64,000 nt of DNA from Fonsecaea monophora (GCF_001642475.1 NW_019174058.1:19406-83405); one strand, 5' to 3'; counted from the first letter of the stretch, positions 1 through 10,529 are shown. The notes: generated from the sequence alone by a model not told the origin. Translations and numbers: made by a program.

Positions 1-368
1 GGGATTGCGAATCCCGATGGGCGGCACAAATCACTGGACAACACACCCCAATGCGCATGAACAACATAATAATACCCAAGTTCGGGCAAGTGGTTAACCT
101 GCAAGATGGCGCAATGGTTATAATGCAAATTGTTGCTTTCTATGTATTGACTGAACATGCACACTAACAAATAGCTTCACCTTCCCACCGCGGTCCAGGT
201 TGAAGCACCGAAGTTTTTGCGATGCTAAACTCCCCATTACGAATCACTTTGACAAGATCACTTGGTTCGACAAGCACATCCACTCGTGGGCAGGCACTAA
301 TGCGTTCGTTCGCCTTTGCTGTTGAGTCACCCAGGCCCGACTAGCATCTGTTGGCGCAGTTTTCGATC
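1..368. other. gene-free left edge
   Basis: No open frame with protein-like composition was found on either strand. The stretch is AT-richer than the genes beside it and is probably the 3' flank of the minus-strand gene ending at 369. Confidence 0.4.
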
Positions 369-1445
369 TCAAATCTTCAATTTCGACCATCCGCGACCCC
401 TGCCTCGGGCTTTCAGAGTATCGCCGACGTTATGTCTGACTCCCCTAGCGCTCCTCGAGGCCAGCTTTCTTGCGGAATCAATGACATGGCTGAATCGTGT
501 TTTACCAATGCGGTACTCACGGCCCCGCCTCGAACCAGCCGGGACCATTGGTGTATAGAAATGGGACGCATCGAAACTCTGCGATTGGGATGATCCAGAC
601 CGTCTCAGCGAAAGCAGGCCTACATCCTCGCCATCGTCATCACTGTTGCTATCCGTGTACTCGACATTGTCGGCATAAGGTTTCTTTATGGATTCCGCAT
701 TCTGAGTCGTGCTGTTGTTTTCTCCTGCGCCACGGTAGATTGGGGTACGAGGCTTGCTTTTGATTTTTGGCTTTTCTTTGTCTTGTTCAGGCAACTTCGA
801 CCGCATCGGAGAGAAGATGGCGGACATTCTCCTTGGCTGAGATGTGAGGACGGAAGGACGTTCCACCTCTTCCACAACCAGAGGAAGCGGCCTGCGCTTC
901 TGTTGCTCTGATGTGACTTCGGCCGAAGCAGAATCGTGCTTTGTTTGCATTATGAAAACTGTCGACAGCCTCTTGCTTCGGGACTTGACCTCGGATACCA
1001 CATTCCTTCCACGCTCCGTTGCGCTCGAGAGCAGTGAGGCCCGCTTTCTTTTGCTGCTGATTTTGATGTGGGAGTTCAGCTTCTCGCCTGCACTCTCATG
1101 CTTCTCTTGTTGCTCGCTCTCGCATGGCGTCTTCTGCAGCCGCTGGCCCTGCAGCTTGATGGCCTCTCGGATCTTCAGAACATATTCGGGAACTGCTGCG
1201 GATTGATCGACGGGACTGGTGCCGTCGTCAATCTGGGTCGCTCCACCAGCTACATGCAAGCAGGGCAGACAATGGATGTCGTGTTCTGCCTCGGGCCATT
1301 CTTCTTGAATCGTGTCCATCCGCAACACCTTGTCTGACGCAGCCCCCTGTGCTTTGATGTCGGATGTATCGCGCAGTGCTGCAACGATCGAACAGGGTAT
1401 CTCCACGTCCGCCGACAATGGCGACGACTGTCTGGGTGCGCTCAT
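369..1445 (-). CDS. Hypothetical Ser/Lys/Arg-rich protein (358 aa)
   Basis: I do not recognise the family. The frame opens further upstream only with a TTG, so the first ATG (1445) is taken as the start. That ATG lies two bases after TTTTCAG, a good 3' splice site, so an intron in the 5' UTR or an extra upstream coding exon is possible. The protein is hydrophilic with no membrane segment or signal peptide. It is rich in Ser, Lys and Arg, with basic KRKR/RSKR clusters in the middle, an acidic SNSDDDGED patch and a Gly/Arg C-terminus (ARGRGRGWSKLKI). This composition suggests an intrinsically disordered, possibly nuclear protein. That is inference only. Confidence 0.55.
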   Translation of the reverse strand: MSAPRQSSPLSADVEIPCSIVAALRDTSDIKAQGAASDKVLRMDTIQEEWPEAEHDIHCLPCLHVAGGATQIDDGTSPVDQSAAVPEYVLKIREAIKLQGQRLQKTPCESEQQEKHESAGEKLNSHIKISSKRKRASLLSSATERGRNVVSEVKSRSKRLSTVFIMQTKHDSASAEVTSEQQKRRPLPLVVEEVERPSVLTSQPRRMSAIFSPMRSKLPEQDKEKPKIKSKPRTPIYRGAGENNSTTQNAESIKKPYADNVEYTDSNSDDDGEDVGLLSLRRSGSSQSQSFDASHFYTPMVPAGSRRGREYRIGKTRFSHVIDSARKLASRSARGVRHNVGDTLKARGRGRGWSKLKI

Positions 1446-1982
1446 ATCTGAAAATTTGTTACCAAGGAAAGAAAGTAAGTTGCGCAACTAAACGAACACG
1501 AGAAGCAAGCAGATACAAACTGTGAGATCGATGGTGGTATATCTGCACACTGTTGAATTCAGAGGTATATATGTCCTCGACAGAGGGGATACTATCGAGA
1601 GATTTATCAAACATTCGCAGGATGGGTCGCCAGAAATAGAAACAAAGAACACACGCACTCCTGACTAGGTCTGACAAAGAATCATGGACCTTGGAAACAA
1701 TGGTTTGAGAATATGATTGTCGAGGGCTGCGACAAGTATTCTTTCTTCATCGTGGAACAGGACAAAGAATCGCCAAACTCAAAATAGACTGCCTGGGCCA
1801 TTGGTCACCCTTACCACTTGCCAGCTGGTTGGAATGGACGAACAAACCCAATGTCAAAAGAGGTGGAAAAAAGGACGACAACATTTCGATAGGTTGCTTG
1901 TTGGGTTCGAGAACTTCGAAATTTATTCCCAGGCGCGGATATATGTCATCCTAAACTGGCCTCGATTGTCCCGTTGTCGTCT
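1446..1982. other. intergenic between two minus-strand genes
   Basis: About 540 bp with no supported gene. It must hold the promoter and 5' leader of the gene starting at 1445 and the 3' end of the permease gene. No clear regulatory motif was recognised. Confidence 0.4.
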
Positions 1983-4075
1983 TCACGCGGCAATCGAGTT
2001 TCGGTATTCCTGCGCCGTCATCTCCACGCTCTTACCGAGCATGATCACTCGAGGCCCTTCATACTGCCGTCTCAGAAGCAGGTAGAAACTGCCCATGATA
2101 ATGGTAAGTCCTCCGAAAATGACGCACGTATAATCTACACGAAGATCAGCCGGACGCGCATCTCCAGGCAAAGGAAAGGGGGACAGCCAAAAAGAACGAA
2201 AGAAAAAAAGAAACTCACTCATCGTCTCGGCGTCGACGGGCATGGCGAACTAGTATTTGTGGTCAGCATTGAATGTACCAACAACCAGGAGTGAAACGCA
2301 CCGGAAAGCAGAAAATCACAATAAAAGCCATCATAAACAGGCACGAGACCGTGTTGACGACGAGCCCGATCGCGCCGGGCATATAGAACCGTCCCGGGAC
2401 GACCTTTGTTCGTCTGGATAGCAGATTCGGCAGTATCGCGGAGAGGTATGAAGCCATGGAGACTACGTAGGGTTAGGAAACGTTCTTCGTCTTGATTGAT
2501 CGGCTCAGGGGGGAAAGACTTACGGACGATATAAGAGCTGGTGAAGGCGTTAAAGGCCGTCAAGTTACCGACGTAGATACTATACCATGTTAACCCAGAA
2601 CGCTCAACAGTATTGCAAGGGAGATCAAGGAGACAACGATCTCTCTCTGGTCAGGGACTTACCATCCAAGGATCGTGCAGATCACTGCACACAAAACGAT
2701 CGAGTTCGCTGGGACTTTCAAGCGCGGAGAGACCTTTGAGAAGAACCCCGCAAAAGGAGTGGCGCGATCACGGGCCAGTGTCCAGAAAATCTAGGCTGTT
2801 CGTGAGTAACATCGTCCCCTTCACGAGAGAAATGGCCAGGTGTTGTGGCATAACTCACTCTCGAGGCCGTCAGATAACATCCCATGCAGGCAATCGTGGT
2901 GGGCGCAAGGACGAGGAACAAGAGGCCAATAGCTCCAGCACTGGTGCCTGTACCTTGGCGGTAGATCTCGCCGAGTGGGAAGACGTAGCCTGTGTCAAAG
3001 AGACTGTCGAGGTCGGTCAGGCCGTAGAGGACCGCAATCAGAAACAGAAGGCCGGTGAGGAAGCCGATGATATATTGCCAAAGCCTGGAAATAGTTCAGT
3101 TACGCTTGAAAAAGAAAAGAGGTACGGGGACAGAGACGGTGGAGTCTCACACTGCTACAGGAATGTTTCTGCTGGGACTGTTGGAACTTGTCAGTTGCCG
3201 AAGTCTCGTCGCGCAAGGGTGATCAATACTGACTTTTGCATCTCTTCGGCCAAATGACTTGTGAGGTCAGGCACTCCGACCGCAAACGCTCCGTTCAGCA
3301 TTCCCAGTAGAAAAGCAAATCCAGAACTGCTATACCCCGTCAAATTGGTGAACGAGTTCCAAACCTGATGGGAAGTGGCGTATTCTCTATGCTGCACGTG
3401 CGGCATAATAGCTGAGACGAGGACCGTGATCAAGAACCCGGCAATGATGAAGAAGCCCCCGATTTGCTCGAGCAGGGGGATGGCCCTGTTGAAGAACAGC
3501 ACGACTGCTGCGAAAAGCCAGGCGCAGAACAAGAAGAGCACAAAGACCTGCCACCGCTGATACTCATAGGTTGATGCATTGAGCTGGGCCATCGTAATGA
3601 TTATAGCTGCCGTGATCTGCAAGGTCACAGCCGTGGCAAAGATCCAGGCGAAGAAGTTCCACCATCCTGCCAAATATCCGCATACACGACCATAACGTGG
3701 CCCAGCCGTGACCGTAGCCCAGTGATAGACTCCCGCAGAAGAAGGAATTGCGGAAGCCAGTTCGGCAACACTGGCTGCAATGAACCAGTAAAAGAAGGAG
3801 ACGACGATGAATTCGTAGATTATGCCAGTGGGACCGCCATTGAAAATGGCCACGGCGATGGTGCCAGCAAGGGCAATCCATACATTGCCGGTGGTGATGG
3901 CTGTCGACACAACACTGAAGGAGCTGAAGAGGCGGTCGAGCTCTTGTTTATGGCCAGAGACGTTGATGAACTCATCGTCGCGCACGTCAACGAGACTTGA
4001 ACGGCGCCTTGCATCAGACTCTTCCGTTTTCCTCGTATCGCCAGGTTGGTGGTCTGCGGTCTTTTCATGCTCCAT
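1983..4075 (-). CDS. APC-superfamily permease (choline/GABA/carnitine type), 8 exons
   Basis: Exons (transcription order): 4075-3234, 3177-3151, 3084-2859, 2790-2663, 2579-2524, 2462-2302, 2249-2219, 2134-1983. Every junction has GT..AG and the frame is kept, giving 540 aa. The protein has a hydrophilic N-terminus, about twelve hydrophobic helices and APC-family signatures: SAGVYHWA and the AGWWNFF region in TM3-4, the EEMQNPSRNIPVAV segment made by splicing, and YVFPLGEIY. The C-terminus (EGPRVIML..) resembles fungal Hnm1/Uga4-type transporters of choline, GABA or quaternary amines. It is divergent from a trimethyllysine dioxygenase gene, so a carnitine-pathway substrate such as trimethyllysine, butyrobetaine or carnitine is a reasonable guess. 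Substrate cannot be read from sequence. Two exons are only 27 and 31 nt. Confidence 0.88.
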
Positions 4076-4849
4076 GCTAGCTGAGGGAATGAACTGAATG
4101 AAGAGCAAGGAAGTACAGCTCACACACATGCCATGTTCTTTTAAGAAACATTTACCGCACCGATCGATAGGTCGGCAATGATGTAAAAGGGAAAGCTCCA
4201 TCACTCACCAATAAAGTTTTGTTGATAAGAAAGCTGCTTTCCCACCCTTGGGTCTAGTGAAAGATAAGCATCTAACGGGCGAGCACGGCGACTTACTCTG
4301 ATGGGCCATGGTCCAGGAGTGTCTAGAGCTTGAAAGTACCACCCTATAGCGAGCCAAAGCAGGTCCATTGACTCCGATTGGGGACTGTGAGCACTCGGTT
4401 GATTCCTCCAACATCATTCATCAACAGGAGAGAGCATGCAAAGCCGACGGGGTTTTGCGACAGCTTGCGGGGGCTCAGCTGGGTTAGCGTAGGTTGTCAT
4501 GGCACAGCGAGCTTTGTTCCAAGGCTGTCTGCAGAATTGTCTTTTTTGATGATTGTGTTTGTCTGCTGGAGGAAGAAAGGGAGATGAGTTGGCGGTGGTG
4601 GTGGTGACTGAGGGCGTAAAATGGGCGACATGTGACTTGCCCAGACTTTTCCCGAAAAGGGCATCTTTGCCGTCAAGCAACATCCAATTCTCCTCCACTT
4701 GTCTCGACACTGGCACGGACTGGCAAGCAATTCATGCGATGTGCCTTGGATCATATTCGACGACTGAAAGGAGACTCTCGCTGCCCATATATCCATCTTG
4801 CTAGCCATTCCAGACCACAACCAAGGAGAGCACAAAAACCCTCTATAAA
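4076..4849. promoter_or_regulatory. divergent promoter, permease / trimethyllysine dioxygenase
   Basis: A 774-bp intergenic region separates the two divergent start codons. A TATAAAA element (4844-4850) runs into the A of the dioxygenase ATG. Shared regulation of the two genes is inferred from the head-to-head layout only. Confidence 0.55.
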
Positions 4850-4850
4850 A
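4844..4850 (+). promoter_or_regulatory. TATA-like box touching the start codon
   Basis: The sequence TATAAAA ends on the A of the ATG. If it works as a TATA box, transcripts would begin inside the annotated presequence. Confidence 0.35.
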
Positions 4851-6358
4851 TGCAGCCCCGAGTTTGCCCGAGTCTACGCAAGGCCTTCAAGATCCAGGTC
4901 CAGGGGAATGGATGCACGAGGCAAGGGTTAAGACATCTCTCAACGGCGGGGGCAGGCGCACGAGCGATAATATGCCCTTCCGTGAAGAGCTCATGTCCGC
5001 GTAGCACACAGACACCATGTCGAATCCCGACAGCATTCATGGGCGTCAGATATCAAAGCACATCCGCGGCGACGTCGAACGGCGCTGCTCTTCCTCGCGT
5101 CCTGGTCAATGACATGGCCAACCAAGAACTCATCGTGGACTTCAACACAGGTGTGGCACTACGGTACCCGTCATTTTGGCTGAGAGATCATTGTCCCTGC
5201 CCGGAATGCCAACATCCAAGCACCCATCAGCGACAACTCGACACTTTTGCCATCGATCCAGAGGTCAAAGTCTCGAGTGTCCAGTCCACACCGGAAGGGC
5301 TAGAAGTCACTTGGCCAGCAACGGCGACGACAGACTCGGCAGCCGCAAGCGGTGATAGCGTATCTGATGCTAACGGGAAAGGGAGACACCGAAGCGTGTA
5401 CCCGTGGGAATGGCTACAGACCCATCCCCCTTTTATACAAGCCACCAACAAGGCTGCTGCGCCGGCCGTTCCTAAGAGAAACTGGACGCACGTCTCTCCT
5501 TCGTCGACGTCACTACCTCGAGTACCCTTCCCGTCAATCATGGACAACTCGTCCACGTTGGGCCTTGCCCAGTTTCTCGAGTCCATCCACACCTACGGTC
5601 TCTGCTTTATCCCTTCCACGCCACCCACACCGAGCGCGACGCAATCCCTCGTCGAACGCATCTCGCACATTCGGCCCACGCATTACGGCGGCTTCTGGGA
5701 CTTCACCTCGGAGCCCAACCCGATCGACACAGCGTACACCGACGACTATTTACCACCACACACCGACACGACCTACTTCACCGACCCGGCGGGGCTGCAG
5801 CTCTTCCACTGTCTCACCCCCGCCGACAAGGGCGGCGAGTCGACCTTCGTAGACGGCTTCGCGGCTGCCACGCGCCTGTACGAGAAATTCCCCCAACACT
5901 ACCGCGCGCTGAGCACGTACCCGGTGACATCGGCCGCGCTGGGCTCGTCAGCCGGGGAATTCTACAACACGGCCAGCTCGGTCCAGGGCTACCCCGTGCT
6001 AGTGCACTCGTCGCCGCCTGGGCCCCCGCAGCACCAAGGTGCGAGCCCGACCTCTCTGGTCCAGATCCGATGGAACAACCTCGACCGGGTGCCGCCGACG
6101 TCGACGCCGCCGCCGTTCCCGAACCACACGGCCCTGAAGGCGTGGTACGCGGCCGCGCGCGAGTGGAGCCGCATCCTCGAGAGCCCCGAGTTCCTCATCA
6201 CCGTGATGCTGCGGCCCGGCGAGCCCGTCATCTTCGACAACTGGCGCGTCCTGCACGGCCGGCTCGGCTTCGAGGGCAAGCGGCGCATCTGCGGCGCGTA
6301 CATCGGCATGGACGATTTCCGCGCCAAGTGCAGAGGTCTGGGAGTCGTTGATGTGTAA
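4850..6358 (+). CDS. TMLH: Trimethyllysine dioxygenase (TMLH), carnitine biosynthesis
   Basis: Intronless, 502 aa. It belongs to the Fe(II)/2-oxoglutarate TauD / gamma-butyrobetaine hydroxylase-like family. The N-terminal zinc subdomain shows C115, C117, C120 and H122 (HCPCPECQH). The iron triad is H304-x-D306 (PHTDTTYF) plus H469 in FDNWRVLHGR. HTDTTYF, LQLFHCL, VDGF and the ending CGAYIGMDDF resemble trimethyllysine hydroxylase more than butyrobetaine hydroxylase; that would place it at the first step of carnitine synthesis. The first ~70 residues are basic and acid-poor and end in VRYQSTSA, consistent with a mitochondrial presequence. GC content rises strongly in the second half. Because a TATA box abuts the first ATG, a shorter form from M64 (codon at 5039) is possible. 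Butyrobetaine dioxygenase is the alternative call. Confidence 0.88.
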   Translation: MQPRVCPSLRKAFKIQVQGNGCTRQGLRHLSTAGAGARAIICPSVKSSCPRSTQTPCRIPTAFMGVRYQSTSAATSNGAALPRVLVNDMANQELIVDFNTGVALRYPSFWLRDHCPCPECQHPSTHQRQLDTFAIDPEVKVSSVQSTPEGLEVTWPATATTDSAAASGDSVSDANGKGRHRSVYPWEWLQTHPPFIQATNKAAAPAVPKRNWTHVSPSSTSLPRVPFPSIMDNSSTLGLAQFLESIHTYGLCFIPSTPPTPSATQSLVERISHIRPTHYGGFWDFTSEPNPIDTAYTDDYLPPHTDTTYFTDPAGLQLFHCLTPADKGGESTFVDGFAAATRLYEKFPQHYRALSTYPVTSAALGSSAGEFYNTASSVQGYPVLVHSSPPGPPQHQGASPTSLVQIRWNNLDRVPPTSTPPPFPNHTALKAWYAAAREWSRILESPEFLITVMLRPGEPVIFDNWRVLHGRLGFEGKRRICGAYIGMDDFRAKCRGLGVVDV

Positions 6359-7657
6359 ATACATATTCTAGAGATTCGTGGGTCGAGGTTCGAGGGGAGT
6401 TGTTTGTGACCCGGCTTGACTTGGGGTGCACGGCTGCGAAAAATGGATTTGACGGGTGGAGAAAGAGTATTAGTGGATAGAGACGTCCGTCAGGGGATGG
6501 TACGGTAGTTTGGCAGAGAGACAAAAGAAACAAACAAAACGGTTCGTGTCTTGGCCAGCTAGCTCGGTATGTGTATGTACACATGCACCTACAGTACATA
6601 TACGGGTAGGTAATCTACCTGTTGTATACAAGGACGAGTTACCTAGGTAGATGAATAAAAATGCAGAGCAAGAGCAAGAGCAAGGGTATGAGCAGCAGCC
6701 AAAGGATACGCACTGTACTATGCTGTGCTGTGCTGTACTATGCTGTAGTGTACTGCGCTGTACTATACGATGACAACTGCGAAGATCGAGTTACTTCGCC
6801 GCCGCCGCCGCCATCACCACCATCCCATCGTCTGCGCCACGACTGACTATCTATACACGTCAAAAGCGAATGGATATTTTCGGGGACGTCCATATCCTTC
6901 CTGGCTAGATAAAGTCGTTCAGCAGCACCGAGGATGATGGAGATACCAGGTCAATCAATCAAGCAAAGGCTCATTAGTCACTCAATCAGTCACTCAGTCG
7001 ACTGCCATATGGATCGTGATCAATTACTTTGCATGGATGTCAGCTATCTCTGTGCGACTCGATCAGGCTGCCAATGCAACGAATGCTGCTCGAGTAACAA
7101 CTGTAAGGCACACGCCCCAAGCACAAATACCAATGCAGACAAGAAAAAGAATGCCATGCCCTCAACGATTTATCCCAAGTTCAGCCCGTCAGTCAAAGCA
7201 CAAGTTCCAGATCATCCGTCACGATTTGTATGTCCGGTTGTTTCATCTCGTTTTGTCGCACGCCCATCGGTGCCCTGTCCATTCAGCTAGAAGTTTCTTG
7301 CAATATCCTTGTGCTTGAACACTATGCCAAAGCCAATGTTCATGTCTCTCCCCCCATGCGACGTTGGTCGTGACAGATATCATATCGTAAAAAGTCCTGA
7401 TACCAAGACCCTTTGGGCCTAAGCTCCACTTGTATTATCTCTCTCAGCTCTCCAGCTCGCCATTCTCCCCTTGAAAGACAAATGCTGTTAACGCTATCCC
7501 CTGCCGTGTCCCATATGATAATGTGAATTTTCACAATCCTCTAGGCCCTCGGTGTTGTCGCAAGGTGACTTGTTTTTGACCTTTGAACTCCTTGTCACTA
7601 TTGGCTGTCACAATGCCCCGTCTGCTGTTAAAAGCCAATTTAGTTACCAACTTCTTT
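6359..7657. other. gene-free region with simple repeats
   Basis: No credible gene in about 1.3 kb. It contains a TGCTG/TACTATGCTG-type degenerate microsatellite near 6715-6770, a short GCCGCCGCC run near 6797, and an AATCA/GTCAC-rich stretch near 6950-7000. Open frames here are short and of random composition. Confidence 0.5.
6714..6768. repeat. degenerate TGCTG / TACTATGCTG microsatellite
   Basis: The units tactatgctg and tgctg alternate in imperfect tandem over about 55 bp. Confidence 0.7.
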
Positions 7658-8374
7658 TCAGATCGAGAACAGCTGCTCCCACTCAGAGACGCGACGGAAA
7701 TCGAGATACATGTCGTAGACGTTGCAATCCAGGCCTTGGTCCGCATCCAGCTTCTTCCGATGTTCGGCCATGCGCACGATCTCATTGTGGCGCATATCCA
7801 CAAGGGCCTGGAATCGGTTGCGCTGCTGGCGAAGGACATGGATCTCGATGTCGAGCTGGCGGAGAAACGAGGGCGCGACTCGCGGTCGCAGGTTGTAGTA
7901 GTAGGCTGCGCGGGAGCAGTAGTCTTTGATTTCTTGGTTGCGCGCGACGACGGTGCGGCGGAGGTGGTCGAGCGCGCTAAGCTGACGGTTGAGGAGACCT
8001 TCAATCTCGCTGCGGTTGTCGGGTAGAGGGTCAGGCTGGATGGTGAGCGGGTCGTACTTTGAGTCCGATGACGCGTCGCTCTTCTTGCTGTCGTTTGTGG
8101 CAGCGCGTCTCAACGACGAGAAGACCGACTTGATGCTGTTCAAGCTGTTGCTAGAGGTGTTCGCCTCCTCCTCGACATTGCTGTTCAGGTTCTCCGTGGA
8201 AGACATATTTGATGTATGTGTCACTATGAGATGGCGTGGTGTGGTTGTGGATGTGGATGTGGATGTAGATGTAGATGGGGATGTTGTTTGTTTGTTTCTG
8301 CTTCTCCTTAAGAGTTTGTTTGTGGGTGTCTTTGACTTGGGATCTGGGGTGAAGGGCGTCCTGGTTAGACTCAT
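7658..8374 (-). CDS. Hypothetical protein with helical C-terminal half (238 aa)
   Basis: Family not recognised. The first ATG is at 8374. A second ATG at 8206 (MSSTENL..) would remove a Ser/Thr dipeptide repeat tract and may be the true start (182 aa). The conserved-looking part begins near DPLTIQPDPLPDN and continues as a charged, helical region (LLNRQLSALDHLRRTV, RQLDIEIHVLRQQRNRF) with the Tyr-rich segment SRAAYYYNL. It ends with YDMYLDFRRVSEWEQLF. The heptad-like leucine spacing suggests a short coiled coil. There is no membrane segment. Confidence 0.6.
   Translation of the reverse strand: MSLTRTPFTPDPKSKTPTNKLLRRSRNKQTTSPSTSTSTSTSTTTPRHLIVTHTSNMSSTENLNSNVEEEANTSSNSLNSIKSVFSSLRRAATNDSKKSDASSDSKYDPLTIQPDPLPDNRSEIEGLLNRQLSALDHLRRTVVARNQEIKDYCSRAAYYYNLRPRVAPSFLRQLDIEIHVLRQQRNRFQALVDMRHNEIVRMAEHRKKLDADQGLDCNVYDMYLDFRRVSEWEQLFSI
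8236..8286. repeat. GATGTG hexanucleotide repeat
   Basis: Imperfect tandem copies of gatgtg/gatgta. On the minus strand they encode a Ser-Thr dipeptide run if translation starts at 8374; otherwise they are 5' UTR. Confidence 0.7.
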
Positions 8375-8930
8375 CTGGTAGTTTAGTCGAGAGTAGCACT
8401 TGCTTCAACAGGACAAAGTCACTGGATGGCAATGACGTCCTCGTTGTGCCAACAGAAGGTCTGGGAGGCCAGCGGACGTCACTATCAACGGCAACATCGA
8501 TGGCAGCCCGTTTGTTCGGTCGGCGTACGCTCTTCCCCTGAGCTCGTGCAAAAGACGATTCCCCTTCCACAAAAAACAAGTCACAGCAGATATATCACCG
8601 CTATCAGAAGCTCGGGAGACGTCACAAATCCGACAGGATTCCCTCAGAGTATCAACGGTGCCATGGCCCATGAAGAGAAGAGGTGAGAGCTAGAGTTTGC
8701 TGCTGGCATCCCGATACAAAGAAAAGGTAGCACGAGACAATGAGCAGAAAGGGAATGTATTGTCTACTCATTTCACTATCGTTGAGGTGGCGCGCAGAAG
8801 AGATACATCGCCTCAACGACGGAACAGTGAAACGACGACAACCACATACATTCACAATGCCCAACCGTTGTATCCCACACGAATAAAAGTGATGACCGAA
8901 CCACACTCAGTGGCGTTCCAGATCCTTGAC
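8375..8930. other. intergenic
   Basis: About 550 bp between two minus-strand genes. No gene or recognisable site was seen. Confidence 0.4.
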
Positions 8931-10529
8931 TCACCCCCATCCTGCCAATGTCCAGCTAGTCCTCTCGCTGCCTTTGGTTGCTGTGCTGCGCTGTTGATGA
9001 AGGGCACTAGGATCTAGGTCGCGATGTGCTCCGGCCAGTCCATGAGAGAGGAATCTCTCCCTCTCAATTTCAACAAAGGATTTCGCCTTCAGACTGGCGA
9101 CAAGGCTGGCACCAGCCCATGGTCCAAGAGATTCGACCTGCCGCAGGATGGCAGTAACAGGTTGCTGCGCATCCTTCGATTTCTGCTTGAAGAGTCGTTG
9201 CTCAACAAAGTCGTCGGTCCCTGGGGGATTGAGGTCATGTCGAGTATCAGGGGGGGCGGCCCTCGCTTGAGCCAGTTCTGCAAGGCTGCTGCGCTTGACC
9301 TTCGTGTGTTTCCCCCGGATAGGTGTCCATCCGTGCTCGCTGATGATGGTATTGGTTGTTTCCAGGACCTGTTGTGACAAACCCGCCAGAGATGAACCCC
9401 TACCTAAAAAGATAATCCTTGACATGCAAATACCCCGAACATCCGACGACACAGCCAGAAGCGTTGCGTACAGAAGTTGACTAATTGACTGTTCATGATC
9501 GTCCCGATAATCATCGGTCTTTGGTGCGACTAGTGTGTCGAGAGATGCTTCGCACAATGCCCGTCTCGAGATAGCGGTGGGTCGAGAAGATGTATCCGTT
9601 GGCCAGTCAATCACCAAGGTTTGAGTTTCACCACCAGAGGCCCCAGCATCTCCTTGGTCCTCCAGATTCAATTTTGATGTCCTTGCTGCTAAATCATCTT
9701 TCGCGATTGGAAATAATGCATGACATGCACCAGCGCGATCCACAAACTCCTCCACGAAGTCAAAATCCAGCACGAGAGAATCACGAATCGACTCATCTTG
9801 CTCGTTCTTGATTCTCTCCAAGAGCGCCCCGATCTTCAAAATCAAAGCCTTCATGGCGCGGATACTCCTCCGGACGTGTATTTCGCGATACTCGTAGATT
9901 GCCGTCACCACCGTTTCCTCCCAGCCTACCTCCACAACCAGACCCGATCGCAATCCGGCCCCAACAATGGACATGGTGGGTGCCGGCAACAGCGTGATAG
10001 TAGAGTACTTCCATCGCTCGAACAGAAGTGTCAATACTGTCGATAGTACGGGATGAGGTACTAACGAAGGCAAGACCAGAACCAAACGTGCAGTGCCCGC
10101 GTCCACCAACAGATATTTGTTGTATGCCTCCCGCACTGCTCGTTCCAGCTTGTCTTCCAACAGCCCCAAGTCGACATCCCTCAGATCATTTCTCCACAGT
10201 TCATACTCCTTGCTCTTCAATGCCAGATCTTGCCTGCGTCTTCTGAATCCCGGGAGATAGGAGCGATAGTCACCCACTCGCCCAGCGTTCTGGGAGGTGA
10301 ACGGGATGAAACACTGCGGTCCACTCTCGCCCTGAAAGCCAGCGCTGAGGCCACGAGGGTCAATCTCGATGATGATGGGATCTTCTTCGGCGCGAAAAGA
10401 GTACGAGCCGGGCGAAGACTGGGCGGAGGAGATGAAGCGACCGGTGGGTGTGTGAGGGCTGCCGGATTGCTGGCGTGAAGATGCTTCGCGGAGACTGGGG
10501 CGGATGGCGGAGGCGACGGTGGATGCCAT
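8931..10529 (-). CDS. arp10: Actin-related protein Arp10/Arp11-like, dynactin pointed-end subunit
   Basis: 532 aa from the ATG at 10529; an earlier in-frame ATG at 10652 would add 41 residues that look like leader sequence. The actin-fold N-terminal phosphate-loop strand appears as IIIEIDPRGLSAGFQGESGP followed by Q-CFIPF, as in ACTR10-type proteins (VIDLGxAxTKCGFAGE in animals). It continues with a helical RAVREAYNKYLLVD segment, a VLVLPSLV strand, and LLPAPTMSIVGAGLRSGLVV, matching the LAPSHLMALLTLG..VLDCG region of ACTR10. Near the C-terminus IFLGRGSSLAG and LGPWAGASLVASL match the actin GG-x-GWIGGS segment. Catalytic actin residues are poorly conserved, as expected for a dynactin pointed-end Arp. 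Such subunits help fungal nuclear and organelle transport by dynein. Another divergent Arp is possible. Confidence 0.72.
   Translation of the reverse strand: MASTVASAIRPSLREASSRQQSGSPHTPTGRFISSAQSSPGSYSFRAEEDPIIIEIDPRGLSAGFQGESGPQCFIPFTSQNAGRVGDYRSYLPGFRRRRQDLALKSKEYELWRNDLRDVDLGLLEDKLERAVREAYNKYLLVDAGTARLVLVLPSLVPHPVLSTVLTLLFERWKYSTITLLPAPTMSIVGAGLRSGLVVEVGWEETVVTAIYEYREIHVRRSIRAMKALILKIGALLERIKNEQDESIRDSLVLDFDFVEEFVDRAGACHALFPIAKDDLAARTSKLNLEDQGDAGASGGETQTLVIDWPTDTSSRPTAISRRALCEASLDTLVAPKTDDYRDDHEQSISQLLYATLLAVSSDVRGICMSRIIFLGRGSSLAGLSQQVLETTNTIISEHGWTPIRGKHTKVKRSSLAELAQARAAPPDTRHDLNPPGTDDFVEQRLFKQKSKDAQQPVTAILRQVESLGPWAGASLVASLKAKSFVEIERERFLSHGLAGAHRDLDPSALHQQRSTATKGSERTSWTLAGWG

Noticed and set aside
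1895..1915. B-box-like GGGTTCGAGAAC, possible tRNA
   Set aside because: No matching A-box or cloverleaf arms at proper spacing.
5227..6364. several long minus-strand frames
   Set aside because: They lie opposite the GC-rich half of the trimethyllysine dioxygenase gene and have no protein-like motif.
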